Position numbers and translations under genes: made by a program. From contig NW_022985220.1 of NCBI RefSeq assembly GCF_010093535.1, positions 1 to 64,000 of the forward strand: a stretch of DNA of 64,000 nucleotides, given 5' to 3'. The notes under the pieces are model-generated. The model was not told the DNA's origin. It saw only the letters and a list, made by a program, of their open reading frames with translations, and searched no databases. This DNA is from Lindgomyces ingoldianus. Taxonomy: Eukaryota > Ascomycota > Dothideomycetes > Pleosporales > Lindgomycetaceae. How positions within the stretch are numbered: position 1 is the stretch's first letter; every line of letters starts with the position of its first letter. Below are positions 1-10,719 of the stretch, in pieces.

Positions 1-353
1 GCCACGTTGTAGCTGCTGGGAGGTCTAGTGTGTATGGCTTAGCTGGCGTGGCCACTGAGCGTTGCGTCGTGTTTATCCCGCGCCTCTGGGCCGCAGGTGG
101 TCAGCCTCTGGCCGGTAACCGAGACATGCGCATAGGCGCCTCTGAGCTGCGGGTAGGTCATGTGACGCCTGGGACATGCGTCTGCTAAGAAGGGGGATAA
201 TGTAAGGCCAGGATGGCGCTTACGTGTAAGGCCGAGATGGTGCTTACGTGCGACGGGTATATATACTATTCTGTACGCAATAATTAACTGTTGGTTGATT
301 ATTCGCACCTTTTTGGTTGTATTGGCGTAGTGGTACAGAGCTCCGTCCTTACA
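1..353 (+). mobile_element. 3' end of an LTR retrotransposon entering from the left
   Basis: A GC-balanced stretch that contrasts with the AT-rich DNA to its right. A purine-rich run (AAGAAGGGGGATAA, 187-200) is followed directly by a sequence that starts TGTAAGG and ends CCTTACA. This is the usual arrangement of polypurine tract followed by 3' LTR on the + strand. The coding part upstream lies outside the window, and the 200 bases visible do not give a recognisable domain. The element seems little affected by RIP compared with its neighbours. Confidence 0.6.
201..353 (+). repeat. 3' LTR (153 bp) with a 24-bp tandem duplication
   Basis: The ends are a perfect 7-bp inverted repeat (TGTAAGG/CCTTACA). 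The first 48 bases are two 24-bp copies (201-224 and 225-248) that differ at a few positions. A TATATATA run follows at about 260. The partner LTR is not in the window, so the call rests on the terminal repeat and the preceding polypurine tract. Confidence 0.6.
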
Positions 354-357
354 GTAA

Positions 358-2896
358 GCATAGGTTATGTGTGTGCAACAGGCTTATATTGTATAGCTAT
401 GTTACTACGTCTACTACTTCTAGCTAGAGCTTTTTAGAGAGTTCTACGCTGCTTTTTATTTTAATAAACTTTATAATTATTTTTTATTTAGCTTTTTTTA
501 TAGCTTTATTTAGCTTATAAGTGTATAGTAAAAAGCTTTTAATATTAATGCTAGATTTTTTTACTTAAAGCTTATACTTTAACTTTTTATACTCAGAGAG
601 TGTAGTAGTGTTATTATTTTACTATATTTTACTAATTTAAAGCTTATATTAATTAGACACTATGCTTTTAAAGTTCTTTATTACTTTTTAAATTTTTAAA
701 AGTGTTTTTGCTTAAAAAGAGTATAAAAAGATTTTACTACTATATTTATCTTTAATAATTATTATTTATAGAGCTCTGCTGCGCCTTAATAGCATATTAA
801 ACATGTTCTATGTAACTCTTTAGAATAGGTAGAAAGCTTACTTTTTTAGTTTTCTTAATATAACCTACTTAGCGTAAGTTGTTGCGCAGTGCTTATAGTA
901 TACTTACTTTATACTTATTATTTATACATTTTTTGCGCTTTTAACTAAAGCCTATAGAGCTTTAGAGCTTAAGTGTTCTGTGTGCGCATGCTAGAGCTTT
1001 TTTAAGTCTAAGTATAAAAATATAGTTTATAAGTGTTAGCATTTTAAAAGCACACTTTACACTAGTAAGTAAAAAAAGACAGTGTTATATTTAATAAATA
1101 TAAGGTTATATTTTTAGTAAAGTGTTATAAGTACTTTATTTTTTTCTAGTATACTTATGCGTAGTGTATAGTTAAGTCTTAAATACTATAGTTTTTTTTC
1201 TTTTAAATAAGCTTTTAAAATAATATTAATGTAAAATCTTTTTACTATAACTACTTTTTATAGTGTAAGATCTTCTACGCGCTTTTTTTATACTTTTTTT
1301 AACACTTTTTTAAGCTTTTTAGTTTTTATTTTTTAGATTAGGAATAACTAAGTGCTAGCTTTTACTATGTGTAAACTTTAAGCTTTTTTAAATAACTTAA
1401 GTATAAGTAGCTTTATACTATTTACTAAGTGCATAGCACTTTTATTATCTAAAATTATACTTATAGAAAGTAGGTAAGTGTTAAAATTTATAGTTATATA
1501 TATTTTTAGTTTTACTAAAAGCGCTAAGTTAATAAGTGCAGTAATAATGCTTTTTAAAAATGCTAGTTTATTTAATTTTTTAATAGCTTTTAAAGTAAAA
1601 GAGGCTTTATCTAAAATTACATAGCCTCTTTTAAGTAGTATAGCCTTTACTTCTTTATACTACGCTTACTTAAGCCTTTTAAGAATCTTTTAGTATGTAG
1701 TTTTACTAAGCTTTTTTAGCTTTTTAGTAACTACTAATGTAAGGTCTCTATAGTCTACTACTTTTTATAGATAAAAAATTACCTTAAAGCTTTATATAAG
1801 CATAGGTAGCCTAATTAGGCTAGCATAAATTAGGCTAAATTATTATCTAATTATTTACTAAGCATTATAAATATACCTATGCCTTAGTTACTTATATATA
1901 AAGAGTGCTTTTAAAGCATTATTAAAAAAAATCTTACTAATTTTTTAAATTATTAAAAGTTTCTTACTAAGTATACTAGCTTTTATAACCTTTTAGTGCA
2001 TAAAGCGCGCTTAGTCTAGTGCAAGCTTTAAAGCTAAGGCGTCTAGAAAGTCTTATGCAGCTAGCTAGCCTTCTATCTTATAAGTTCTTACTTTAGTGTA
2101 TAAAAAGTGCTACTGCTAGTACTAAGCTTTTAAAGTTATAGTGCTATACTTTACTTATATAAAATTTTTATACTTATGTTTATTAGTGCTAGCTCTTATT
2201 TTAAAGCTTATATAAGTGCTTATAAAGTAGATTAGTTCTTTAATATAAGCTATATTATTATAAGTTCTAGAATCTTTAGTGCAATAGTTGCTTTAACTTA
2301 GTTTTAAATTATCTAAAGACATATTGCATAGAAAGCCTAGTTACTTAATTAAGCTTAGTACTTAGTAATATTAGTTTAGTACTATATGTTAGCCTTTTTT
2401 AGAAAGTTCTTAGTAGTAATTACTTTAAGTATAGGCATCTCTAGAGCGCTGTCTATAGGATTTAGAGCGTCTAGTCTATCTAGATTAATTATGTCCTATA
2501 GGTTTTTGCTAAGAGTATAGAACTAGAGCTAGATAAACTAGAGAGGCTAGCTTGCGTAGTCCTTTAGCTAGTACACTCCTATTAGGAGAGAAGCATCTTA
2601 ATTAGCTATAACATAGGCTTTAGAGGTAATAAAGATAAGAAAGCTTCTAAACAGCTTTTACTAGTGCTATAGTTATGTAAGAAGAATTATTCTAGGTTCT
2701 TAAAGCGCTAAGCCTATAACTATAAAGGATAAAATAGCCTAGCAGTAGCTGTTTAGAAGATTAGATAAAGTAACTCTCTATCTAAGAGAGCTAAAGGCTC
2801 TCCTTATATACACTAAGCTTCAGAACATAATATCTCCAGATCCCGAGCTGCGTCCCAGGCTCTAAGCCCTAGCCAAGGCTCTTAGTATACGCGACA
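358..2896 (-). mobile_element. Ty1/Copia remnant, minus strand, RIP-degraded and 3'-truncated
   Basis: Strongly AT-rich with stops in all frames. Read on the minus strand and allowing for C-to-T changes, the part near 1440-1470 resembles a Copia aspartic protease (I-L-D-N-K-S-A-M-H-L-V, from a D-S-G-A motif). A pre-integrase-like stretch follows towards 950-1080. The LTR at 2721-2896 sits at the 5' side in this orientation. No 3' LTR is seen near 354, so the element is truncated or rearranged there. The family assignment is inferred from weak residual similarity. Confidence 0.5.
2721..2896 (-). repeat. LTR of the minus-strand Copia remnant (176 bp)
   Basis: It is homologous along its whole length to the solo LTR at 18780-19018, which has clean ends TGTGGAGG...GCGACA. 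Here the left end has become TATAAAGG, consistent with G-to-A change. The flanks do not form a direct repeat (ATAAC on the left, AGTAA on the right). That fits one LTR of a longer element rather than a solo LTR. It carries one copy of the 22-bp unit that is repeated four times in the other LTR. Confidence 0.7.
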
Positions 2897-3195
2897 AGTA
2901 ACATACTATAGCTATTTATAAAGTCTTTTAAAAAATAATAAGTAACTAACATACTAGATAACTTTTTAAGCTAATTATATAGCTAACTTATAAAAGCTAA
3001 ATAATAATAAAAAGTAAGTAATTATTTAGCATATACTTAAGCTAAATGCATAAGGATTTCCTCTCTAGCTAGTAGCTATAATACCTATAGCTAATATAGC
3101 TAATCTTTTACACGCTAAGTATAATATAGGCTATATTAGCATAAACTAGCTTAATATGTTTATTAAGTGCTACTTAAAGCTTAAATTAAAGTTTA
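2897..3195 (-). repeat. R1 repeat, inverted arm, interrupted by Copia insertion
   Basis: The segment is the reverse complement of the repeat at 21900-22300. For example, GCATATACTTAAGCT at 3034 pairs with AGCTTAAGTATATGC near 22025. After the Copia element at 3196-9814 the homology resumes at 9815 (AGTATAACTATAAC...), so this is the host into which that Copia inserted. It has no coding potential. Confidence 0.65.
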
Positions 3196-3475
3196 TGTCT
3201 GTACGCAGCAGCAGCGTTACGATCTAGATACGAGCGATTGCGCACGAGCAGGACCACGTATCTATGTCACATGATGCTTGTGCGCGAACCTCTGTGCGCG
3301 AACATCTAGATATCCCCCTTTTCCTCTATATAGAGGAAAGACAAGAGCAATAGAACTAGAAACATGTTGCTCTTACCTTACCTACCTTATACACTGTGCA
3401 CACTGTACACTACTCTTACTTTTACTACTTAAGTGCTTATACTATAAGCAGCTAGCTATTAGAGCCTATTTAACA
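3196..3475 (+). repeat. 5' LTR of Copia copy 1
   Basis: 280 bp, starting TGTCTGTACGCAGC and ending TTTAACA. It is co-linear with the 3' LTR and with both LTRs of copy 2. A TATATAGAGG motif lies near 3336. Differences from the other LTRs are almost all C/T or G/A transitions. Confidence 0.9.
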
Positions 3476-3641
3476 CTAATTAGTAGTTAATTTAATTAAC
3501 TGTAAATTAGTAAGAGTAATAACAGAGTACCTATGCTTTATAAGGTACTTTATTTTATTACCTATTCTTTAGAAAGAGTAACAACAGAGCACCTATGCTT
3601 TATAAGGTACTTTGTTTAGTTACTTATTTCTTAGGATAGCA

Positions 3642-4133
3642 GATTAATTCTTTGCATTATACAGCAAGCTCTACTACTGTACAAAGTAAGAAGGAGATAG
3701 TGTAAGACATACACTAAAGCCACTAAAGCTGCACAACCTAGCAGCTAGATAATAGCACATTAATTCTTTACATTATACAGCAAGCTCTGCTACTATACAA
3801 AGTAAGGAGGAGATAGTGTAAGGCGCACACTAAAGCTATTAAAGCTGTACAACCTAGCAGCTAGATAACAGCAGTACCTATATAATCTACTGCACAAGTA
3901 ATTAACCTTATACTTTATAAGGCACTTTATTTTATTACTTATTTCTTAGGAAAAGTAACAATAAAGCACTTACACTTTATAAAGTACTTTATTTAGTTAC
4001 TTATTTTTTAAAATAGTAGATTAATTTTTTACATTATACAGTAAGCTCTGCTACTATATAAAGTAAAGAGGAGATAGTGTAAGGCGCACACTAAAGCTAT
4101 TAAAGCTGCATAACCTAGCAGCTAGACAACAGC
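3642..4133 (+). repeat. Three imperfect ~115-bp repeats in the Copia leader
   Basis: Units begin at about 3642, 3758 and 4019. Each contains ACAGCAAGCTC or a variant, then GGAGATAGTGTAAG and AACCTAGCAGCTAGA. The same three units occur in copy 2 at about 46250-46740, so they belong to the element and are not a later change. They lie between the LTR and the first recognisable coding sequence; their role is unknown. Confidence 0.7.
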
Positions 4134-7100
4134 AGTACCTACATAATCTACTAGAAAAGCAATTAACTATACTATTATAATAAAATCTTATTAGCAACTA
4201 ACAACTCTGTGTAATAATAAAAAGAATAAAGAATAATTTTTATTATATAAATAACTTATAAAGGACATAGGAATATTAGAGACAACACTATAAAATAAGA
4301 CTAGCCTAGAGTACTAGAATAACAAGATTAACATGTTAGAAGCTCTAACAAGCCTATAAACTTAATTATATATAAGTTACATAATTACTAATTTACATAT
4401 AATAACTTAAAAAGGCGCTACTTTTTTAAGTTTATATATAAAAGATTTTAAAAAATAAACACTATAAAACTTCTTAGCACTTAGCTGCGCATTTAAAAAA
4501 GAGCTTATATAAGTGCTAGAGAATAAAAGAATTACACTATAGCTAAGCACTAAAGGTACTTAAGCCTAAAAGCTGTATAATATAGCATAAAGAAAAGTAA
4601 TTGCACTAGAAAAACTTTATACATAACTTTTATTACTATATAAGGCTCTACATAAAAGTAGACTAAATATAATGCTGCTATTAACACTAAATGTACTAGC
4701 ATTACTTACTTCTACACCTTAGCTAGCACTACACTAATTACTATACAAACAATACATGCTACCCTACCTAACGCCTGCTCTACACCCTTAATTGTACACA
4801 CCACTGCCTGCAGTAGTGTATGCACTACTAATACCACCTGCACAATCTATACTACATCACAATCTGTACAAACTTCCACCCTAGAGGGAAACTGCTAAAG
4901 AAAAACTCTTAGTAGATAAAATTATATAATTCTAAAAAGTATAAAAAAAAATAATAACTACATAAGTTAACTATATAACATCTTTATAAATAAAATAAGA
5001 ATCTTTATTAATTTATGTTAATAGCTAGATATCTAGAAAACTTAGTATATAAACATCTTTCTAGATATTCTAAAAAGTTAGGTAAATATATACTATATGC
5101 ATAACATAGGCTTTAGACATAACTAGAAGCATTTATATAACACCTTAAGCAGTTACTTTAACACTAATGTAAACTATAGCTAGTACTAGATAGACTAGAT
5201 AATAATAACTTTTATATAATACTAATAAAAAAACTTTAATAAAAGTTTATATAAAGTTTTTAAAATAATAATTAATAAGCTTATGCTTATATAAAGAGCA
5301 CTAGAAATAGAATTCTAAAAAGATGTTCTACTGCACACTACTGTTATATAAGCCTATTAAGGATAACTAGAACTAGAACATGCTATGTTTACTATTAAGC
5401 CCTTGTGTAAAGCCTTATTTAGCAACTTATAGGCATTACTCTAAGTTACTATAGACTAAAAAGTAAACTAATACCTCTAAGAACTGCCTAATGTATACTA
5501 CATAGACTACTAATATAACTCTGTATAATAAGAAAAAAGCTTCCCTCTACGCAGAAAAGAACAATGTAGAAGATCTTTATTTAGGTTTAGGCTATAATCT
5601 AGAGATAACTGCACACAGACAAAGAAGTGCTTTGTCTACTATAAGAAAGAATATTAGTTATTAAACTACTCTTATAATAACTATATATAAGCAAAGAACT
5701 AGTACATTGCCTTATATAAAGATTTTTATAATAAGACCTTATTATATAAAGCTATTACCTTATACATCTAAGACTTTAAAGGTTATTTTAAGAAAAAAAA
5801 TAATTTGCATAATGCAAAGAAAATAAAATAAAAGAGTAAAAATGCTAAGAAAGCTGTTAACTACCTTACCTCTACTGCTTATCTATACTGTGTAATAAAA
5901 GAGGACATCTACAGCATTAAACCTAAGAAATATGCTAAGCAGTTTATTCTTAATAACTAATACTATATAGTATACTAAAGTAAACTATAGAACATAGGCG
6001 CAGTAAAGATCTCTACTATTAGTAAGTCTTAACTTAAGGCGTATATATAAAAGAACCTATATATAGAAATTAATTAAACACCTAGCTAAACAGGTATTAG
6101 CTTTAAAAGCTAGACACTAAAAAGATTAATTAGTACTATATAAATCTAGAACTTAATTAGTCTAGTTATATACTACATTCTAGAGACTCTAACACTATTC
6201 TTACTATTACTAGTAGATGCTAACTAACTTAGGGCATACTTTAATAATATTTTAAATGTTATTATACATAAAAACAAAACTACTATTTTTATTATATAAA
6301 AATAGAGACACTTTTTTTTAATGTTAGTAAGAAAAAATTTATGTCTTTTTTTACTAAATTAGAACTCTACTGCCTCTACTGCTAATTTAGACACCCCTGC
6401 ATAAAGAAACTCTAGAAGATGCTAACTAGCGCTAGCTACAACATTAATGCTGCAGTGCTAGAAGAGATTAAGAAGTTCTACTACCTCTGCTAATTATATA
6501 ACTAGGCTCTATAAAAATTTAAGTTTATAATTAAAAATAACACCTACTTTAACTATAAAGTTGTTATTAATGTTATATAAATTAATAATAAAAATGTCTT
6601 ACATGTTATTAATATAGATATATTATTTTAAGCTACTACATTTCTAAAATCTATGTCTACACAAGATACCTAGGATGCACTATGTAAATGCTAGATTAAC
6701 ACATATTAAGAACCTCTAGACTACATTATGTATAACTTTAGTATAAACTTTACTTTAGAAGATTTTTAAGCTTATATAAAGATTATAAGAGCTACATGTA
6801 GGCAGATGCCTATAGAAGCATATTAGGCAGTTAGAAAGGTTAAGCGCGTGTACACACCTCTCTAACAAGCGTTTAACATCCTAAAGACTAAGCTAGGTAA
6901 CTGTACAGATAATAAGGCTATCCTGCAGATAGCAGTTAAGGCTCTAAACAACACAGCTAGCCTGCACAGTCTAGTACCTACGCTGCTAGTTTTTAAGGCA
7001 TACTTAAAAATTAACCTAGACTTTTTACTATTACTAAACATTATTACATAAGTAAGCGCAGTATAAAAGGTAATAAAAATACTTTAAAAAGACTATGTAA

Positions 7101-9534
7101 AAGTAAATATTAATTATATAATTAACACTTATAATAGCTTTATAACATATAAAGTTCTTAACTTCTCCCTTAGCTTAGAGATTATAGCATAGAGAGAGAA
7201 GAAAGGCTAGACTAGCTTATATAAGATTAAGAGTATTAAAAGAAAAGATGTTATTATTAAAAGAGAAAATAGCCTACTAAAGCTCTAATGTACATAGGTT
7301 AAACTATACTATAAAGAAAAAAAAAAGACAACCTACTTATAATAGATAACCTAGATAAACTAATCTCTATATAAAAGAATCCTTTAAAGAAAAGGAAAAG
7401 AGAACAGCTTTATAAAAATGTTATAAAGGCAGAACTAGAGCCTACTATAGGCTAAGCCCCTTAGAATAGCAATGCCGCACTAGTGTAAAAGGAAGATATA
7501 GATACTAGGAGAAGTAAAAGATAAAGAAAACCTGCATAAAGTCTAGACTAGGTATTTCTAACCTAGAAGAAAAAGAATAATTAGGCCTTATCTATTAAGC
7601 TTTATATAGATAGTGTAATTACTACACCTAAAGAACTATTTAAAAAATTAAACTATATAGAAATAAACACCTTAATTACTAACAGCACTTTTAAGGTTAT
7701 AGTGTATAACTTAATAAAGTATAAAGGTTAGATTTTTAACTTTTACTTTATATAAAAAGTAAAAGGCAAAACAACCTAACTATATAAAAAATCCTGCCTA
7801 GTGTTTGCTAGCTACTTAGATAAAGAAAAAAGAGAAATTTTTACTTAGTTACTAACTATTTAGAGGATAAGCTAGAGACTACTTCTAGCTATAAAAGTAA
7901 GCCTAAAAGCTATATATAAAATGCATTTTAAACTGTGTAATATTACATAAGCATACATTTAATTAATAAATAAGCTTATGCACACGCTATACGCAAAGCT
8001 ACTAAAGAAGATGCGCTAGAGCTTTCTACTAAATACAATACTCTAGGTTGTACAACCCTTGTATAGAGCTGCTAAATTAGGACTGTATTAGTTTAAGACA
8101 TACTATAACTACTATAAAGAAAAGCTGTGCATGCACATTTTTTTATACAACCTTTACTTTTTAATTACTAATAAAAAAGAGCACACCTTTAGTATTACTA
8201 GCTTATAAATAGACAACACTTTAAGCATTATAATAAAAAATTTTACATAAAGAAAAGAGAAAGAACTGTAGAAAGCAAAGTTCTATATAAAAAGTAAGAC
8301 TATTTTAGTAGAAAAGCAGCTTATTAAGTTTAACAGCAGAAGGATTAAACTTACGCATAACATAGTAGTTTTTACTTAAAAAAGATAAGTAAGCTACCTT
8401 TATATAATTAACCTAAAGAATAAGAATGCTACATAATAATATGTTAAGTAATGTATAAGAGGGGTATATATTATATTTATATGTTAACTAGAGGCAGCAT
8501 TTAACCTATCTATTACTGCATAAACTATAGACTCTTTACATAATAACATTAACACACTTAATACATAAATCTAATAGTAGATAGATAATAGTAAGCACAG
8601 TCTTACCTTTCTACTATTACAGCTTAATTATGCAAAGCTGTTTATCTTTATAAATAGATTATTTGCTAATAATAAGGACTTTAGCTTATAGCTAGGATTT
8701 ATAATTATATTAAGTAATAAAGACTGTACAAAGTAAAGTAACTACTTTAAAATACTAGGCAACATTATATACTAGAATTCTACTAAGTGTAAAAGAGTAA
8801 CTAGGAGTGTTCTTACTAGTAAACTATATAGAATAGTTAGAAGGTTTAATAATGTAATTACCTTTAGTATAACTTTATAGTAAATTATATAAACACTTAA
8901 ACTGCTACTAATCCTAGTAGTAATCAGCATAGATTTAAAGTTTCTGTATAATTACCTTGTTAAGCTAGGCACTACTAGTAAAAAGTAACTTATAATTAAC
9001 ATTATGTTACTTTATAAATTATACAAGAAAAGGGAAATTACTAAGATAAAGTAGATTAATAGTAAAAATAACTTAGTAGATGCATGTATAAAGAAAACAC
9101 TAAATTAGGCTTTTTAATTATTAGTCCTAACTAACTGCCTCTCTGTCTAGATAAAAGCATCTGTAGACCAGCTAGATCCTGTGCGCAAAGATGCCTTAGA
9201 CTAACTAGACTAACAACGCCTTTGTATAAGGCCTATTTCTCTTTATTTTTTTTATTTTTTTTTTGTATTGTACGCACTTATCTTTCTTATTATAAGGATC
9301 TGTCACTGCTAGCACTGTACAAAAAGAGAAAAGAGCTAGGGGATTGTACAGCAGGGCTTAGAAAGCAAAGGATAAAGAAGAGAAAAGCTATTTACATAGC
9401 GCAACTATCACTAGGGGCAAGTCCTAACAAATAGGGTGGAGTAAAGGCAGAACGTAATTAGATAGACCTACACAGACAGAAGGGAGGTAACGCGTACAGA
9501 AGGCAACTTTTTAGACAAAAAGAAAAGTTGCTAG

Positions 9535-9814
9535 TGTCTGTACGCAGCAGCAGCGTTATAATCTAGATACAAGCAATCGCGCACAAGCAGGACCACATAT
9601 CTATGTCACATAATGCTTGTGTGCAAACCTCTGTGCGCAAACATCTAGATATCCCCCTTTTTCTTTGTATAGAGGAAAGACAAGAGCAATAGAACTAGAA
9701 ACATGTTGCCCTTACCTTACCTACCTTGTACGCTGTGCACACTGTACACCACTCTTACTCTTGCTACTTAAGTGCTTATACTATAAGCAGCTAGCTGTCG
9801 GAGCCTATTCAACA
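9535..9814 (+). repeat. 3' LTR of Copia copy 1
   Basis: 280 bp, starting TGTCTGTACGCAGC and ending TATTCAACA, followed by the target duplication GTTTA. It is identical in length to the 5' LTR. Confidence 0.9.
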
Positions 9815-10387
9815 GTTTAAGTATAACTATAACTATAAAAACTCTTTTTTTAAAATCTTTATAGTAATTTAAAGCTAGTTTAACGTTATAAAGAATATTA
9901 AAGCTAAGTATAGTATTTAAAATAATAGCATATATAACTTTAATAAAATAAAGTTTATAATAAGCTAAATATCTACTAGAGTAGTTATTATAAGTTTAGA
10001 GAGATAAGAATAGCTAAAAGCAGTCTAGCTAAGTAACTAGAGGTAGACCACAGCTATTTAGAGCATTAATGCTAAAAAGTAAGCTATTCTACTCTTTATT
10101 ATCTTTTAGAGTAGTAATTACTTTTTAAACTAGTATAAAAAAATTTACTTTAGAATTAAGTTATTATAGTCTTTAAGCATAGCTAGACTACTAATTTGCT
10201 TAGTCTAGAATAGTTAAAGCACTTTAACGTGCATATAAAGAAGTGTACTATTAGCAGCTACTATTTACTAGTTATTAATAGCTATAAAAGCTATAACTTA
10301 CTTTATTTTTAGTAATACTATAAAAATAATAAAATTATTACTATTTATATACTTTTTTACTTATTACACTTTTTATAGCTACTTAAT
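9815..10387. repeat. R1 repeat, host DNA between two Copia insertions
   Basis: AT-rich, with no gene. The first part continues the inverted R1 arm of 2897-3195. A segment at 9939-9990 is also found near 21826-21880. The last five bases (TTAAT, 10383-10387) are the left target duplication of the minus-strand Copia element. I see nothing else in it. Confidence 0.5.
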
Positions 10388-10719
10388 TGTTAGATTTAAG
10401 CACTGTTTCTAGGCTTCCTAAGATGAATGATGGGTTTGGATATGATGTATGGGATGATTGATTGATTGTATTGATTTTTTGATCCTTTTTCTGCTCTACT
10501 CGTGTTGCTCGGCTTTTTGTTCTGCCGATCCGAGTCCCTCGCGCACTAGCCCTATGCGCGACCAGCTTGCAACATGCTGCAATTTGCTGCAAAATGCTGC
10601 AAAATGCTGCAAAATGCAGCAATTTGCAGCAACATACTGTTCAAGCTTATTGCTCGTACTATGTAGCAGCTTTCGTCAAACGTTCCTCCTGTCTTGACAG
10701 TAGGTGCGCATATCTGACA
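10388..10719 (-). repeat. 3' LTR of the minus-strand Copia (332 bp, little mutated)
   Basis: GC-balanced. In minus orientation it starts TGTCAGATATGCGC and ends AAATCTAACA. It is homologous to 15505-15756 but almost free of the G-to-A and C-to-T changes seen there. Short open frames on both strands across it are LTR sequence, not genes. Confidence 0.85.
10571..10640. repeat. 10-bp minisatellite inside the LTR (7 units)
   Basis: Seven head-to-tail 10-mers, AACATGCTGC, AATTTGCTGC, AAAATGCTGC and variants, from 10571 to 10640. The same array in the other LTR starts at 15688 with a different order of variants and runs into the assembly gap. Confidence 0.85.

Larger units (their letters stand above)
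3196..9814 (+). mobile_element. Ty1/Copia retrotransposon, copy 1 (6.6 kb, RIP-mutated)
   Basis: A full-length structure: two 280-bp LTRs (3196-3475, 9535-9814) flanked by a perfect 5-bp target duplication GTTTA (3191-3195 and 9815-9819). The internal region on the + strand contains, in order, a gag-like part, an integrase core (about 6400-7300) and reverse transcriptase/RNase H (about 7900-9060; residues such as S-T-K-C-K-R-V-T-R-S-V-L are readable near 8780). Integrase before reverse transcriptase is the Copia order. TAA and TAG codons occur throughout where CAA and CAG would be expected, so it cannot encode a working polyprotein. A second copy lies at 45803-52328. Confidence 0.9.

Noticed and set aside
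39..308. 89-codon minus-strand frame at the window start
   Set aside because: Runs across the boundary between the element body and the LTR on the strand opposite to the polypurine tract.
321..380. tRNA- or SINE-like A-box (TGGCGTAGTGGTACAGAGC)
   Set aside because: No B box and no acceptor stem. It lies inside the LTR and the match is probably accidental.
3278..3490. Recurring ~70-codon frames beginning M-C-A-N-L-C-A (3278, 9617, 52131)
   Set aside because: They lie inside the LTRs of the Copia copies and recur only because the LTR recurs. The sequence has no protein-family features.
10383..10697. Two overlapping 79-codon frames
   Set aside because: Cover the Copia LTR and its 10-bp minisatellite on both strands; repetitive C-C-N-L-L translation.
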